Assembly: GCA_003505715.1 (NCBI GenBank)
Contig: DNXU01000634.1
Location: forward strand, 1 to 29,022
Reading direction: 5' to 3'
DNA from: Cyanobacteria bacterium UBA8803
GTDB taxonomy: Bacteria > Cyanobacteriota > Cyanobacteriia > Cyanobacteriales > Coleofasciculaceae
DNA: 29,022 nt
The notes under the pieces are model-generated. The model saw nothing but the letters and a program-made list of their open reading frames with translations. It was not told the DNA's origin and searched no databases. This document shows positions 1 to 7,968 of the stretch, in pieces (the first letter of the stretch is position 1; every line of letters starts with the position of its first letter). The position numbers and the translations under genes are program-made.

Positions 1-142
1 AGGCTCCTGCGGGATTAGCTGAATTGAAGGAAACAGTCCGTTCGGGGGAACGATTTAAGCGGGTTTGTTTTAGTTGTTTGGATAAAACCTGGCGGCAGGA
101 AGCCTCAGCAGTCAGTATAGTTTCCAAGGGTAAATTACTTGC

Positions 143-1597
143 TTATTTGAATCCAGTCGTACCTAAAGAGCCAGAGACATTTTCCCGCCGCACAGGAATT
201 TCAATTACAAACTCCGTTCCCTGTTCTGGCGTAGAGATGCACTTGAGGTAACCCCCATGTTCTTCAACAATAATTGAATAACTGATCGACAGACCGAGAC
301 CAGTACCTTTGCCTGTGGGTTTAGTAGTAAAGAATGGTTCAAATATGCGCTGTTTGACCTCTGGTGTCATTCCAGGCCCATTATCGATAATTCTGACAAC
401 AACCCATAAATTCGAGCCACTGTCTGGATAAGCATCGCTACCGATAACTTCTGTACTAATCCAGATGGAGGGTCTTGTTAGTTGTAGATAAGATCCTTCT
501 AGGTTAAGTGGTTGAGTTCTTAATTCATCCAGTGCATCTATAGCGTTGCATAGTAAATTCATAAATACCTGGTTCAAACGATAGGGATAGCACTCTACTA
601 AAGGTAGTTTTTCATATTCCTTGAAAACAGCAATCCCAGGATGGTCACCTTTCGGTTTTAGGCGATGGTGCAGGATTAACAAGGTACTATCAATGCCTTG
701 ATGAATATCTATCGGCTGCATTCGTTCTTCGTCACTCCCTGAAACGGTTCTCAGGGAATCAACGATTTGCCGAATACGGTTAGCTCCTATCTCAATTGAT
801 GACAAGGTTTTGGGAAAATCTTCGACTAAGAAATTCAGATCGATTTCCTCAGCTTGTTGTTGAATTTCACCTATCGGTTGGGGATAGTATTTGGTATATA
901 GCTCTAGGAGATTTAACAATTCCTCAGCATATTCTTGAGCATGAGGTAAATTGTTACAAAGGAAGTTGACGGGATTGTTAATCTCGTGAGCGACACCAGC
1001 AAGTAACTTTCCTAAGGTAGCCAGGTTATCTTTTTGAATCAACTGCTGTTCAGCTAATTTTCGCTGAGTGATATCCGTCACAAAGCCTTCATAGTAAAGC
1101 AAATTACCATCGCGATCGCGCACGGCTCTGGCGTTTTCGGAAATCCAGATAATACTGCCGTCTTGGCGGTACACCTGAGATTCAAAGGTGGAAATCGAGT
1201 CACAAGCCTGTAGGCGTTCAATAAATTCATAGCGGCGTTGTGGATCAACGTAAAGCTGCCGCTCGATATCTGTTAAATTTTCCAGTAATTCAGTAGGGGA
1301 ATCATAACCGTAAATCCTTGCTAGTGCTGGGTTACAAGTTTGATATTGCCCATCAGGAGTCGTTTGAAAGATGCCCTCAACTGCATTGTCAAAAATATTG
1401 CGGTACTTCTGTTCGGCTTGCCGTAAAGCCTCTTCCACCTGTTGACGTTCAGTTTTGGGTTCACCAATGTCGTTGGCTGACTCCTTATCCGCAGATCGAA
1501 ACTGCCTTGTCTGGTTGACAAGGTTGTCTTGCATGGTTTCGTCGCGCCCCAACCAGCTCTTTGAGCTGGCTGACTCGCTATCACGGCTGAGGAACAT
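143..1597 (-). CDS. PAS-domain sensor histidine kinase
   Basis: Predicted cytosolic two-component sensor kinase that autophosphorylates on His and passes the phosphate to a response regulator; none is encoded nearby, so it is an orphan here. Seen: a PAS fold at about residues 63-185 (ending GFVTDITQRK), an H-box GVAHEINNP with phospho-acceptor His204, an N-box around Asn347, G1 motif DNGPGM at 406-411, F-box EPFFTTK and G2 motif GTGLGLS at 431-437. All ATPase motifs look intact. There is no transmembrane segment or signal peptide, so the signal is probably intracellular, but the ligand is unknown. The start is uncertain: the first ATG (1597) has no clear ribosome-binding site, and a second Met lies 21 codons in (1534), after a perfect 7-bp hairpin. 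The length (484 aa) is normal for the class. Confidence 0.9.
   Translation of the reverse strand: MFLSRDSESASSKSWLGRDETMQDNLVNQTRQFRSADKESANDIGEPKTERQQVEEALRQAEQKYRNIFDNAVEGIFQTTPDGQYQTCNPALARIYGYDSPTELLENLTDIERQLYVDPQRRYEFIERLQACDSISTFESQVYRQDGSIIWISENARAVRDRDGNLLYYEGFVTDITQRKLAEQQLIQKDNLATLGKLLAGVAHEINNPVNFLCNNLPHAQEYAEELLNLLELYTKYYPQPIGEIQQQAEEIDLNFLVEDFPKTLSSIEIGANRIRQIVDSLRTVSGSDEERMQPIDIHQGIDSTLLILHHRLKPKGDHPGIAVFKEYEKLPLVECYPYRLNQVFMNLLCNAIDALDELRTQPLNLEGSYLQLTRPSIWISTEVIGSDAYPDSGSNLWVVVRIIDNGPGMTPEVKQRIFEPFFTTKPTGKGTGLGLSISYSIIVEEHGGYLKCISTPEQGTEFVIEIPVRRENVSGSLGTTGFK
1553..1569. repeat. Perfect 7-bp inverted repeat at the kinase 5' end
   Basis: CCAGCTC-TTT-GAGCTGG is a perfect hairpin lying between the two possible start codons of the histidine kinase (1597 and 1534). 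If translation begins at 1534 it would sit in the 5' untranslated leader; otherwise it encodes part of a poorly conserved N-terminus. No T-tract follows, so it is not a clear terminator. Confidence 0.4.
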
Positions 1598-1698
1598 GGA
1601 TCATTGCTGAATGTGTTTAGCCACTATTAACCAGTATTGGAGCTACCGAGCCTTAACGCAGTGATGCTCTTCTTATAGATTTTGTGATCTAGCGCACT

Positions 1699-1726
1699 TA
1701 AAATTTGCGATCTGGATCAAATTTTA
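1699..1726. repeat. 9-bp inverted repeat between kinase and DUF4351-like gene
   Basis: TAAAATTTG and CAAATTTTA form a perfect 9-bp inverted repeat around a 10-bp centre, about 100 bp upstream of the kinase. No T-tract follows, so an operator or a structured leader is more likely than a terminator. I see no gene in the rest of 1598-1829. Confidence 0.35.
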
Positions 1727-1829
1727 GCTAAAGTCGCAATTCCTGGATCAGCTCACCCTGATGCAGATGGCTATTGCGATGAAACAGGGTGAAGCAAAAG
1801 GATACCCATATCCAAGATTCCCCAATAGT

Positions 1830-2909
1830 CTAGTCGCCCAGTAATTCTGCCAACAATCCCAACAATTCATTGCGGGATAAGGAAGGTAACTTTAGCAATA
1901 CTTCTCTTAATTGTTGAGGAGATAACAATAATAAAGAGTCTACTAATGGCATCATTTGCTCATCCAACTCACCCAAGTAAAATTTGAGCAAAGTTTCCAC
2001 AGCCAAACGTTGTCCTTGCTGGATTGCTAAGGCATCGCTTCCTAATTGGGATAATTCCAGCAGCAACCGTGTCAATTCAGTAGAAGGTAATGCTGATAAG
2101 GGATCTACCATCACTGCCACTGATTGAGACAATTCTCCCCATCTGCCTTGAAGGAAGTTTCCCACAATCAGTCGTTGCCCTTGTTGAACTCCTTGTTGAA
2201 CCCCTTGGGCAATACCCTCCTGAATACCTTCTTGCTTGGCGGCAGCTAACTGTTCTTGAAATAAGGGTCTGATTGCCATAATCAACTCCTGATCTTCTGC
2301 TTCTAATTCTTGTTGTTCTCGATTGGCGGCTAAGTTAGATTGTAGTTGATACACTAATTCTAGCGTATTTATCCGCAACGGCTCATCTACTGGTAATGCA
2401 CTCAACTGTGCGATCGCCTCTTGCTGCACTCCTTTTCTACCTAAGATTCGTAACCACAAAGTCTCAGCTGTTTTCGGCAACTTATGGATAACTACTACTG
2501 CCGTTCTCAAATACTCTCCTAGTGAGTAAATTCCTGTAGGCCATTTTTCCTCATCTGGGAATGCATGAAATCCCTGTAATACATCTAGTGACGCTGTAGG
2601 AGTTAGAATCCATAGCTTGGGTAGTTCCGCTTCGTTATAACGAGTACTTCCTTTTCTGGAGAGGCGATCGCATTCCGCTTGTACATCTAATAACTTGCTC
2701 AAGCAGCTACGCACTTCACTAACAGTAACTGGATTCCGAAAAGGTTCAAATAAAGCAATCGTAGTTGCCATGTTCCCTAAGAGTCCTAGTTTTTCTCTGT
2801 AGTCAGTAGTGGCAGCCTTTGGAGTGAAGTAAACATCAATCTGGCGGACTTCTGAAGAGACTTCGCGACCTGGATTTACTGCACCTAGGGGTGAGAGTAA
2901 CTCTGACAA
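1830..2909 (-). CDS. Uncharacterised cyanobacterial DUF4351-like protein, frameshifted at its 5' end
   Basis: Member of a multi-copy cyanobacterial family variously called DUF4351 protein, Rpn-like nuclease/putative transposase, or (wrongly) flagellar assembly protein H. Recognised features are the N-terminal block SSEVRQIDVYF, the mid-protein block LWILTPTASLDVLQGF, the block ETLWLRILGRKGVQQEAI, a glycine/glutamine linker near residues 225-245 (QEGIQEGIAQGVQQG) and two C-terminal DUF4351-like leucine-rich repeats. The function is unknown, and I could not identify a convincing nuclease triad. The open frame can begin only at a TTG (2909), because an in-frame TAA lies just upstream. The family's usual opening (MTRxIHDxFAK) is present upstream in another frame (2919-2947), so one base appears to be missing near 2920. 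The gene is therefore either a recent pseudogene or translated in shortened form. Confidence 0.7.
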   Translation of the reverse strand: MSELLSPLGAVNPGREVSSEVRQIDVYFTPKAATTDYREKLGLLGNMATTIALFEPFRNPVTVSEVRSCLSKLLDVQAECDRLSRKGSTRYNEAELPKLWILTPTASLDVLQGFHAFPDEEKWPTGIYSLGEYLRTAVVVIHKLPKTAETLWLRILGRKGVQQEAIAQLSALPVDEPLRINTLELVYQLQSNLAANREQQELEAEDQELIMAIRPLFQEQLAAAKQEGIQEGIAQGVQQGVQQGQRLIVGNFLQGRWGELSQSVAVMVDPLSALPSTELTRLLLELSQLGSDALAIQQGQRLAVETLLKFYLGELDEQMMPLVDSLLLLSPQQLREVLLKLPSLSRNELLGLLAELLGD

Positions 2910-2918
2910 ATAATCTTT

Positions 2919-2947
2919 GGAAATTTATCGTGAATTAATCGCGTCAT
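2919..2947 (-). pseudogene. Out-of-frame true N-terminus of the DUF4351-like gene
   Basis: Reading from ATG at 2947 on the minus strand gives MTRLIHDKF; then, after TTTCC, the frame must shift by one base to reach KDYLSELLSPLG of the main open frame. Restoring one G (TTT GCC AAA) gives the family-typical KFAKDYLSELL. This is direct evidence for a single-base deletion, or a sequencing error, at about 2919-2921. Confidence 0.7.
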
Positions 2948-3195
2948 GGGCGATGTTTATGAATTTGATGGTGATTATTGTAGAGAGCTATATTGTACTA
3001 ATGCTAATAGTAATATCTAATATATTCTGGTCAAGCGAGCTAATGCTTATCAGTCAATACTTACGCAACTTTCTGATGCTATAGCTAGCTTGAATTATCC
3101 CAGAATCATGGTTAAGATTGAACGTTTTAGTTGTTGAATTAGTTAATTGGAGACCAGTCTGTTCTATTCGCAAATATAGAAGTGCTGGGCAGTAG

Positions 3196-4955
3196 GTGCT
3201 CAACGCCTTACGGCATCAAAGGTAGGAACACGGCCAAAACATTTCGACTCCGTGGCAAGTGAATGGTGCTCAACGCCTTACGGCATCAAAGGTAGGAACA
3301 CGGCATTGTGCCGATACCACCTGAAAGGTCAGAAAATGTGCTCAACGCCTTACGGCATCAAAGGTAGGAACACACTCCCCACCCTGCGTTGGTCGCGGCT
3401 TGAATCAAGGGTGCTCAACGCCTTACGGCATCAAAGGTAGGAACACTTTTTTTGGAGATACCAAACTTGGCAGCCTGCCCACGTGCTCAACGCCTTACGG
3501 CATCAAAGGTAGGAACACCATCAGGCCGCTGGATAGTGCTACCAGCGTAATTTTGTGCTCAACGCCTTACGGCATCAAAGGTAGGAACACCATGGATAAA
3601 GGCAGAATGCTCTACCTTTGGGCTGTGCTCAACGCCTTACGGCATCAAAGGTAGGAACACCATTGTGACCCGTCAGGCTTGCCACCACCGTAGGGGGGTG
3701 CTCAACGCCTTACGGCATCAAAGGTAGGAACACTATTAGCATTGATACCTCCATCTAGTCTTTCATTCGTGCTCAACGCCTTACGGCATCAAAGGTAGGA
3801 ACACAGTGCTTACGCTTGCCTTCAGGCTTATTCTGGCACGAGTGCTCAACGCCTTACGGCATCAAAGGTAGGAACACTTCCAAAGGATGGAGTGATGCAA
3901 ACAATTTTTTGCAGTGCTCAACGCCTTACGGCATCAAAGGTAGGAACACAGTATTTTTTGCAAGTTGGTTGCTGTTGCCAAGTGGTGCTCAACGCCTTAC
4001 GGCATCAAAGGTAGGAACACTTTCAACCACGCCGATAATCCATCCCCACCGGTAACGTGCTCAACGCCTTACGGCATCAAAGGTAGGAACACGGTGTATT
4101 AGAGGGAATGTGGGATGGTTTAGGTATGTGCTCAACGCCTTACGGCATCAAAGGTAGGAACACGTTTGTTATCGACTATGGGAGGGGGAGCTATGACCCG
4201 TGCTCAACGCCTTACGGCATCAAAGGTAGGAACACTTTTCACCATCCTTTCCTACACCTGATGCAATGATGTGCTCAACGCCTTACGGCATCAAAGGTAG
4301 GAACACACATCAGTCTTTGTCTTGCCGTAAGCGTGTTGAAGGTGCTCAACGCCTTACGGCATCAAAGGTAGGAACACCCCAACTCCAGCTAAGTGAAAGT
4401 TGGGCAAAGCCTGTGCTCAACGCCTTACGGCATCAAAGGTAGGAACACCACAGAGGGGGGGAAACAAAAGTTTACAAAAGCATGAGTGCTCAACGCCTTA
4501 CGGCATCAAAGGTAGGAACACCCACAGGAATTATTAGATGCACTTTGTCAGGTTCGTGTGCTCAACGCCTTACGGCATCAAAGGTAGGAACACCTTTTGG
4601 CCAGGAACACGGGGGTAAAAACGATTACTGTGCTCAACGCCTTACGGCATCAAAGGTAGGAACACATGAGTTCTTCGGTAGTAAAGAGCGATACAACTCT
4701 TTGTGCTCAACGCCTTACGGCATCAAAGGTAGGAACACTCTGCTTGAAGCCTATGTCGATTCGCTACTACGAAGGGTGCTCAACGCCTTACGGCATCAAA
4801 GGTAGGAACACTTTATTCAGGATCTCCGTAGTGAGGTACGTCAATACGTGCTCAACGCCTTACGGCATCAAAGGTAGGAACACTTCCACAATTCAATTTG
4901 TCGCCAATTTCAATTGGAAGTGCTCAACGCCTTACGGCATCAAAGGTAGGAACAC
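3196..4955 (-). CRISPR. CRISPR array 1: 25 repeats, 24 spacers
   Basis: Twenty-five copies, identical as far as I can see, of a 36-nt repeat that reads GTGCTCAACG...GGTAGGAACAC on the plus strand. They are separated by 24 different spacers of 34-37 nt. The leader is to the right (4956-5169), so transcription is leftward on the minus strand, the same direction as the cas genes. In transcript sense the repeat carries a stem GCC-GTAA-GGC (extendable to AUGCC/GGCGU) with a GNRA-type tetraloop. It ends in UUGAGCAC, the expected 8-nt 5' handle of mature type I crRNA after Cas6 cleavage. The trailer-end repeat (3196-3231) is not degenerate, unlike that of array 2, so the old end of this array may have been lost by deletion. 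Confidence 0.98.
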
Positions 4956-5169
4956 GGCGACCGCTGAAAGCCTTGACCTGAAAGAGTTCCTAACAGCTTT
5001 TGCAAGCACCTTAACAAAAACCTCGATCTAGACGCTAGTTTCCTCCTTAAAACTTATCCTATCACTCTTGACCAACCCACACAACCCTTACAGAATCTAG
5101 GGTCTAGCAAAATGCAAGCATCTCCCTTCACCTCTAAAACGCTCTAATCCAGTTCCCGTAAGAGTTTCA
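4956..5169 (-). promoter_or_regulatory. Leader of CRISPR array 1
   Basis: About 214 bp to the right of array 1 closely match the sequence to the right of array 2 (14112-14325) and diverge beyond that. A conserved flank on one side of two arrays sharing a repeat is what a leader looks like: it would hold the array promoter and the integration site used by Cas1-Cas2. Both leaders carry two CTAG-N3-CTAG motifs 69 bp apart (here 5028-5038 and 5097-5107). I could not identify a confident -10/-35 pair. The leader ends 46 bp from the cas2 stop with no obvious terminator, so cas transcripts may read into the array. Confidence 0.85.
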
Positions 5170-5215
5170 AGCCTCCGAAAGCACTTAAATAGGCTCACAC
5201 TCAGAGATCCTTGCA

Positions 5216-5512
5216 TCAGACAATCCGATGACCTGCTTCCTCAACAGGCCAAGCATCGGGACGGTTGTAGGCTCTGATGCTGCTAACACACTGGTCAGAA
5301 AGGCGAATCAGTAACAGACTATCTTCAGCTTCCAGCACCTTCTCTAACTCCCAGCGTAACTTTTCTCGTCCCCGGAGACTCAAGAAACAGCGAAAAATAG
5401 AGTATTGAATCCGCTCGCCGTATCCTTGAAGTAGCTTGTAAGCTTTGCGCCAGCGTTTAGGACAACGAATGTCGTAGGCGATCAAGTACCAGTTTTTTTG
5501 TTCTGCCATCAC
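5216..5512 (-). CDS. cas2: CRISPR-associated endoribonuclease/adaptation protein Cas2
   Basis: Cas2 forms the dimeric core of the Cas1-Cas2 integrase that inserts new spacers at the leader end. Seen: a ferredoxin-like N-terminus WYLIAYDIRCPKR with the conserved Asp14, and the family motif IQYSIFRCFLS. Its 98 aa are typical. The frame opens with GTG (5512) directly followed by ATG (5509); a GAGGTG ribosome-binding site overlapping the cas4/cas1 stop favours the ATG. It is the last gene of the cas operon, only 6 bp from cas4/cas1 and 46 bp from the array 1 leader. Confidence 0.95.
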   Translation of the reverse strand: MMAEQKNWYLIAYDIRCPKRWRKAYKLLQGYGERIQYSIFRCFLSLRGREKLRWELEKVLEAEDSLLLIRLSDQCVSSIRAYNRPDAWPVEEAGHRIV

Positions 5513-5518
5513 TGCACC

Positions 5519-7183
5519 TCACCGTACAACTAACTGACCAAACAAACCACCCTCACCCATCCATTCCTTTTCCAATAGCCGGACTTCTAATTCCAAAAGA
5601 CGGCGGTAGGTGAGAGAATAACCAGTAACTGGATGTTTCCAGGTTTCTTCCTTGCGACGCTCATACAAATTGATTAACTTTCGCCGTCCGGCATCGCTTA
5701 ACCAGACTTGTACTCCCCGAATCTCAAAGTCTGATTTAATGTCCCACTGACCTTTATTAATAGAAGCCATAACGGGCATATCGACCAAGGGCACTCGGAA
5801 AACTTCCATCAGATCTAGTGCCAAGGGTGGTGCTTGGGTGCGAGGCTGATGATAAAAGCCTAAAGCAGGTTCTAGTCCTACAGTTAGAATCGCATTCATC
5901 ACATCTTTGATGAGCAGGGCATAGCCAAAACTCAACAAAGTATTAAATCGATCCTGCGGTGGGCGGCGGTTGCGGTGGTCAAACTGTAATTCTGGTGGAA
6001 CACCCTCGGCAATTAAACAGGGCAAGGCACCAAAATATAAAGCAGCCAGGTTGCCTTCAAATCCTAATAGGGAGTCTAAGGACTGGGCTTTGGGAACTTG
6101 CTGGAGGACTGCTTTCATTTGAGCGATCGCATTTTCCAACTTAGCAGAAACCCCCTTCGCTCCCCTAGTCCCTCGCATCAGGAACTTCCGCTGTCCTTGG
6201 CCCCGACAGGTGACCAATTTTTTTGCTAACTCCAAGCAAGTATCTGTATGGTTCAACCCTTCATACTGGCGGATGCGCCGCTGGATGCTGCCTTGTCGGG
6301 TATCAAAACTGCCGATATAGCGCCCACCGCCGGAAATAAAATGCACTCCAATTCCTCGGCTGACACAAAAGTGCAATGCCTGGGTAGAAATTTGAGAGAA
6401 GCTGTGAAGAACTAACTGCCCAACTTGCTGAATGGGAACGGTTTCAGGGGGTTGACCCCGGCGAGTAAGTTTGAGCTGTTCACCAGTTCTCCCAACAGCT
6501 GTTCCGGGTTCCAAAACATGAATCACCTGTCGTTCATCATCTTGGGGAAACAACCGCAGCGGTTGCCACTCCCGGTTATGGGCAAGTCGGGCTTCTTCGG
6601 GGAGGCAAACAGGGGCAAGGGAACAACGGGCACACATGCGCTCGTTGTTTGTCACTGGTGGGCGATGGGTAGAGGTTCTCAACTGTCGTGCTTGTTGGAT
6701 AGCATCTCGCACAGCAGCCCGTCCTTGGTCATCAAGAGGTACGCGCACCAGCACGTTATCGGTATGGTAGCGGATTCTGCCTTCTGGAATAGTGATACCC
6801 AGAGCTGATTCTAGCAGGCAGGCATAGGCGAGGATTTGTAGGCGATCGCTTTCCCAAGCTTGAGGCTGGTTTTTCTCGTCTCGGTGGCATCGTCCGCGTT
6901 TGTGTTCGTAAGGAATAGTCTGCCCATCACGAGTACGGAGAGCGTCCACTCGACCCCGTAAGCCTAATTCTGCACTTTCGAGGAATAACTCTTCCCATTC
7001 CTCATCCTCCTGCTTTTCCAGTTCCGTATGCAGTCGGCGTCCGGCAAACACAGCGGCATCCTGGGTGTAAAGTTCTTCCACTTCTTCGAGGTAGAACAGG
7101 CGAGGACAATAGGCGAGGGCGTGGAGGGCAGACACACGAATGGTGTCTTGTTTGGTAAGTTCGGGATATTCTAAAGTTTGCAT
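5519..7183 (-). CDS. cas4-cas1: Cas4-Cas1 fusion, CRISPR adaptation endonuclease/integrase
   Basis: Single chain joining Cas4 (about residues 1-200), which trims prespacers and selects the PAM, to the Cas1 integrase (about 215-554). The Cas4 part shows Fe-S cysteines Cys26, Cys184, Cys187 and Cys193, and RecB-type nuclease residues Asp80, Glu93-His-Lys95 and QxxxY at 116-120. The Cas1 part shows metal ligands Glu376 (GFEGNLAALYF), His445 (GFYHQPRTQ) and Asp457 (LALDLMEVFR). All appear intact. Cas4-Cas1 fusions occur in the MYXAN-type I-B systems and in type I-G; the neighbouring genes fit MYXAN. It is separated from cas5 by 137 bp, the only sizeable gap inside the operon, and that gap holds two repeat-like elements. 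The upstream region shows no strong ribosome-binding site. Confidence 0.95.
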   Translation of the reverse strand: MQTLEYPELTKQDTIRVSALHALAYCPRLFYLEEVEELYTQDAAVFAGRRLHTELEKQEDEEWEELFLESAELGLRGRVDALRTRDGQTIPYEHKRGRCHRDEKNQPQAWESDRLQILAYACLLESALGITIPEGRIRYHTDNVLVRVPLDDQGRAAVRDAIQQARQLRTSTHRPPVTNNERMCARCSLAPVCLPEEARLAHNREWQPLRLFPQDDERQVIHVLEPGTAVGRTGEQLKLTRRGQPPETVPIQQVGQLVLHSFSQISTQALHFCVSRGIGVHFISGGGRYIGSFDTRQGSIQRRIRQYEGLNHTDTCLELAKKLVTCRGQGQRKFLMRGTRGAKGVSAKLENAIAQMKAVLQQVPKAQSLDSLLGFEGNLAALYFGALPCLIAEGVPPELQFDHRNRRPPQDRFNTLLSFGYALLIKDVMNAILTVGLEPALGFYHQPRTQAPPLALDLMEVFRVPLVDMPVMASINKGQWDIKSDFEIRGVQVWLSDAGRRKLINLYERRKEETWKHPVTGYSLTYRRLLELEVRLLEKEWMGEGGLFGQLVVR

Positions 7184-7206
7184 GATAGATGCTCGTTAGG
7201 TTTGAT

Positions 7207-7242
7207 TGGTTTAACACCTGACGGCATCTGAGGTTGAGGTAG
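7207..7242 (-). repeat. Degenerate CRISPR-repeat-like element in the cas operon (1)
   Basis: Aligns with the array repeat in the same orientation, with core CACCTGACGGCATCTGAGG. In transcript sense it keeps a short stem (GCC/GGU, one wobble pair) with a GUCA loop, the same loop as the variant repeats of array 2. It lies in the cas5 to cas4/cas1 gap, 77 bp from a second such element, leaving a 41-nt 'spacer' (7243-7283). Confidence 0.65.
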
Positions 7243-7283
7243 TATCAGCAGGATTGGTGATGATGTTACCTTAATAGGACTTA

Positions 7284-7319
7284 CTTACTCACGCCAGAAG
7301 GCATCTAAGGTTGAGTCAG
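7284..7319 (-). repeat. Degenerate CRISPR-repeat-like element in the cas operon (2)
   Basis: Core CACGCCAGAAGGCATCTAAGG, same orientation as the array repeats. The stem AUGCC/GGCGU is fully kept in transcript sense but the loop is UUCU. It shares the ending GGCATCT-AGGTTGAG with element 1 rather than the array's GGTAGGAACAC, so the pair may descend from a different repeat variant. It ends one base before the cas5 stop codon. Confidence 0.6.
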
Positions 7320-7320
7320 T

Positions 7321-7968
7321 TCAATCTGACTGAATAACAGTCCAAGCTAACTCAGGTGGTTGCCACTGCACAGAAGGTTCAATGAGTTGATATCTCTGCC
7401 AACGAGTACCTTGTGAACCAACGTGATCGACCCAGTAGGGTAATGTCTGTAAACCATCCTCATCTTTTACTAACCAATGTAGTGATTCACCCTGATGGTG
7501 TTTAGGTAAGAGGGTAACAGCATTGACTAAATCTCGACTTTCTCCCAGGCACAATCCTCCAAAACGATTGACGGAAATAGGGTTAGCAAATGCTAGTTGT
7601 AAACGTTCAGGTAAAGTCGGTTTTGCTTTATCTATACCAGCATCTACCCAAACCACAAACTGTATATGGGTTAGTAATTCCTGGTAATCTGGTCTAGCGT
7701 TACTAGGGTCATGGATATCCTTCTTCTTAAACCTGCGAAAAGTGCGGATAACTGTAGACTTTTCGGGCTGAAACAGGAGAGCGATCGCTAATCTAACACC
7801 GCAATGCTTATATCGATTCGTCTCACCTACTATTGAAAGGAGCATTCCATAAACTGTTGATGGTGGTGGCACTGAGTAGGTTTCAGCGTACTCCCTAGCA
7901 CGGGATTGTCGGAAACAGGCAATAGGAACTTCTACTTGCAATGCCACTGGCGCAGTAGATACCGTCAT
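7321..7968 (-). CDS. cas5: Cascade subunit Cas5 (DevS/Cmx5 type)
   Basis: Cas5 holds the 5' handle of the crRNA and caps the Cas7 filament in Cascade. Seen: the family N-terminal block ETYSVPPPSTVYGMLLSIVGE (residues about 30-50), the glycine motif RFGGLCLGES at 135-144 and an RRF basic patch near residue 80. At 215 aa it is a normal single-RAMP Cas5. It starts in a 4-bp ATGA overlap with the cas7 stop, a sign of translational coupling. Assignment to the DevS/Cmx5 group rests on motif memory and gene order, not on a search. Confidence 0.92.
   Translation of the reverse strand: MTVSTAPVALQVEVPIACFRQSRAREYAETYSVPPPSTVYGMLLSIVGETNRYKHCGVRLAIALLFQPEKSTVIRTFRRFKKKDIHDPSNARPDYQELLTHIQFVVWVDAGIDKAKPTLPERLQLAFANPISVNRFGGLCLGESRDLVNAVTLLPKHHQGESLHWLVKDEDGLQTLPYWVDHVGSQGTRWQRYQLIEPSVQWQPPELAWTVIQSD

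Noticed and set aside
24..251. 75-codon plus-strand frame at the window start, open to the left edge
   Set aside because: Its second half is antisense to the conserved end of the histidine kinase and the first half shows no motif I recognise. It could be the tail of a gene outside the window, but this cannot be shown. A 5-bp hairpin (39-52) lacks a T-tract.
3252..5031. Several plus-strand open frames of 60-120 codons (for example 3400-3654, 4482-4805, 4666-5031)
   Set aside because: They are translations of the CRISPR repeats (recurring CSTPYGIKGRNT or AQRLTASKVGT) and not genes.
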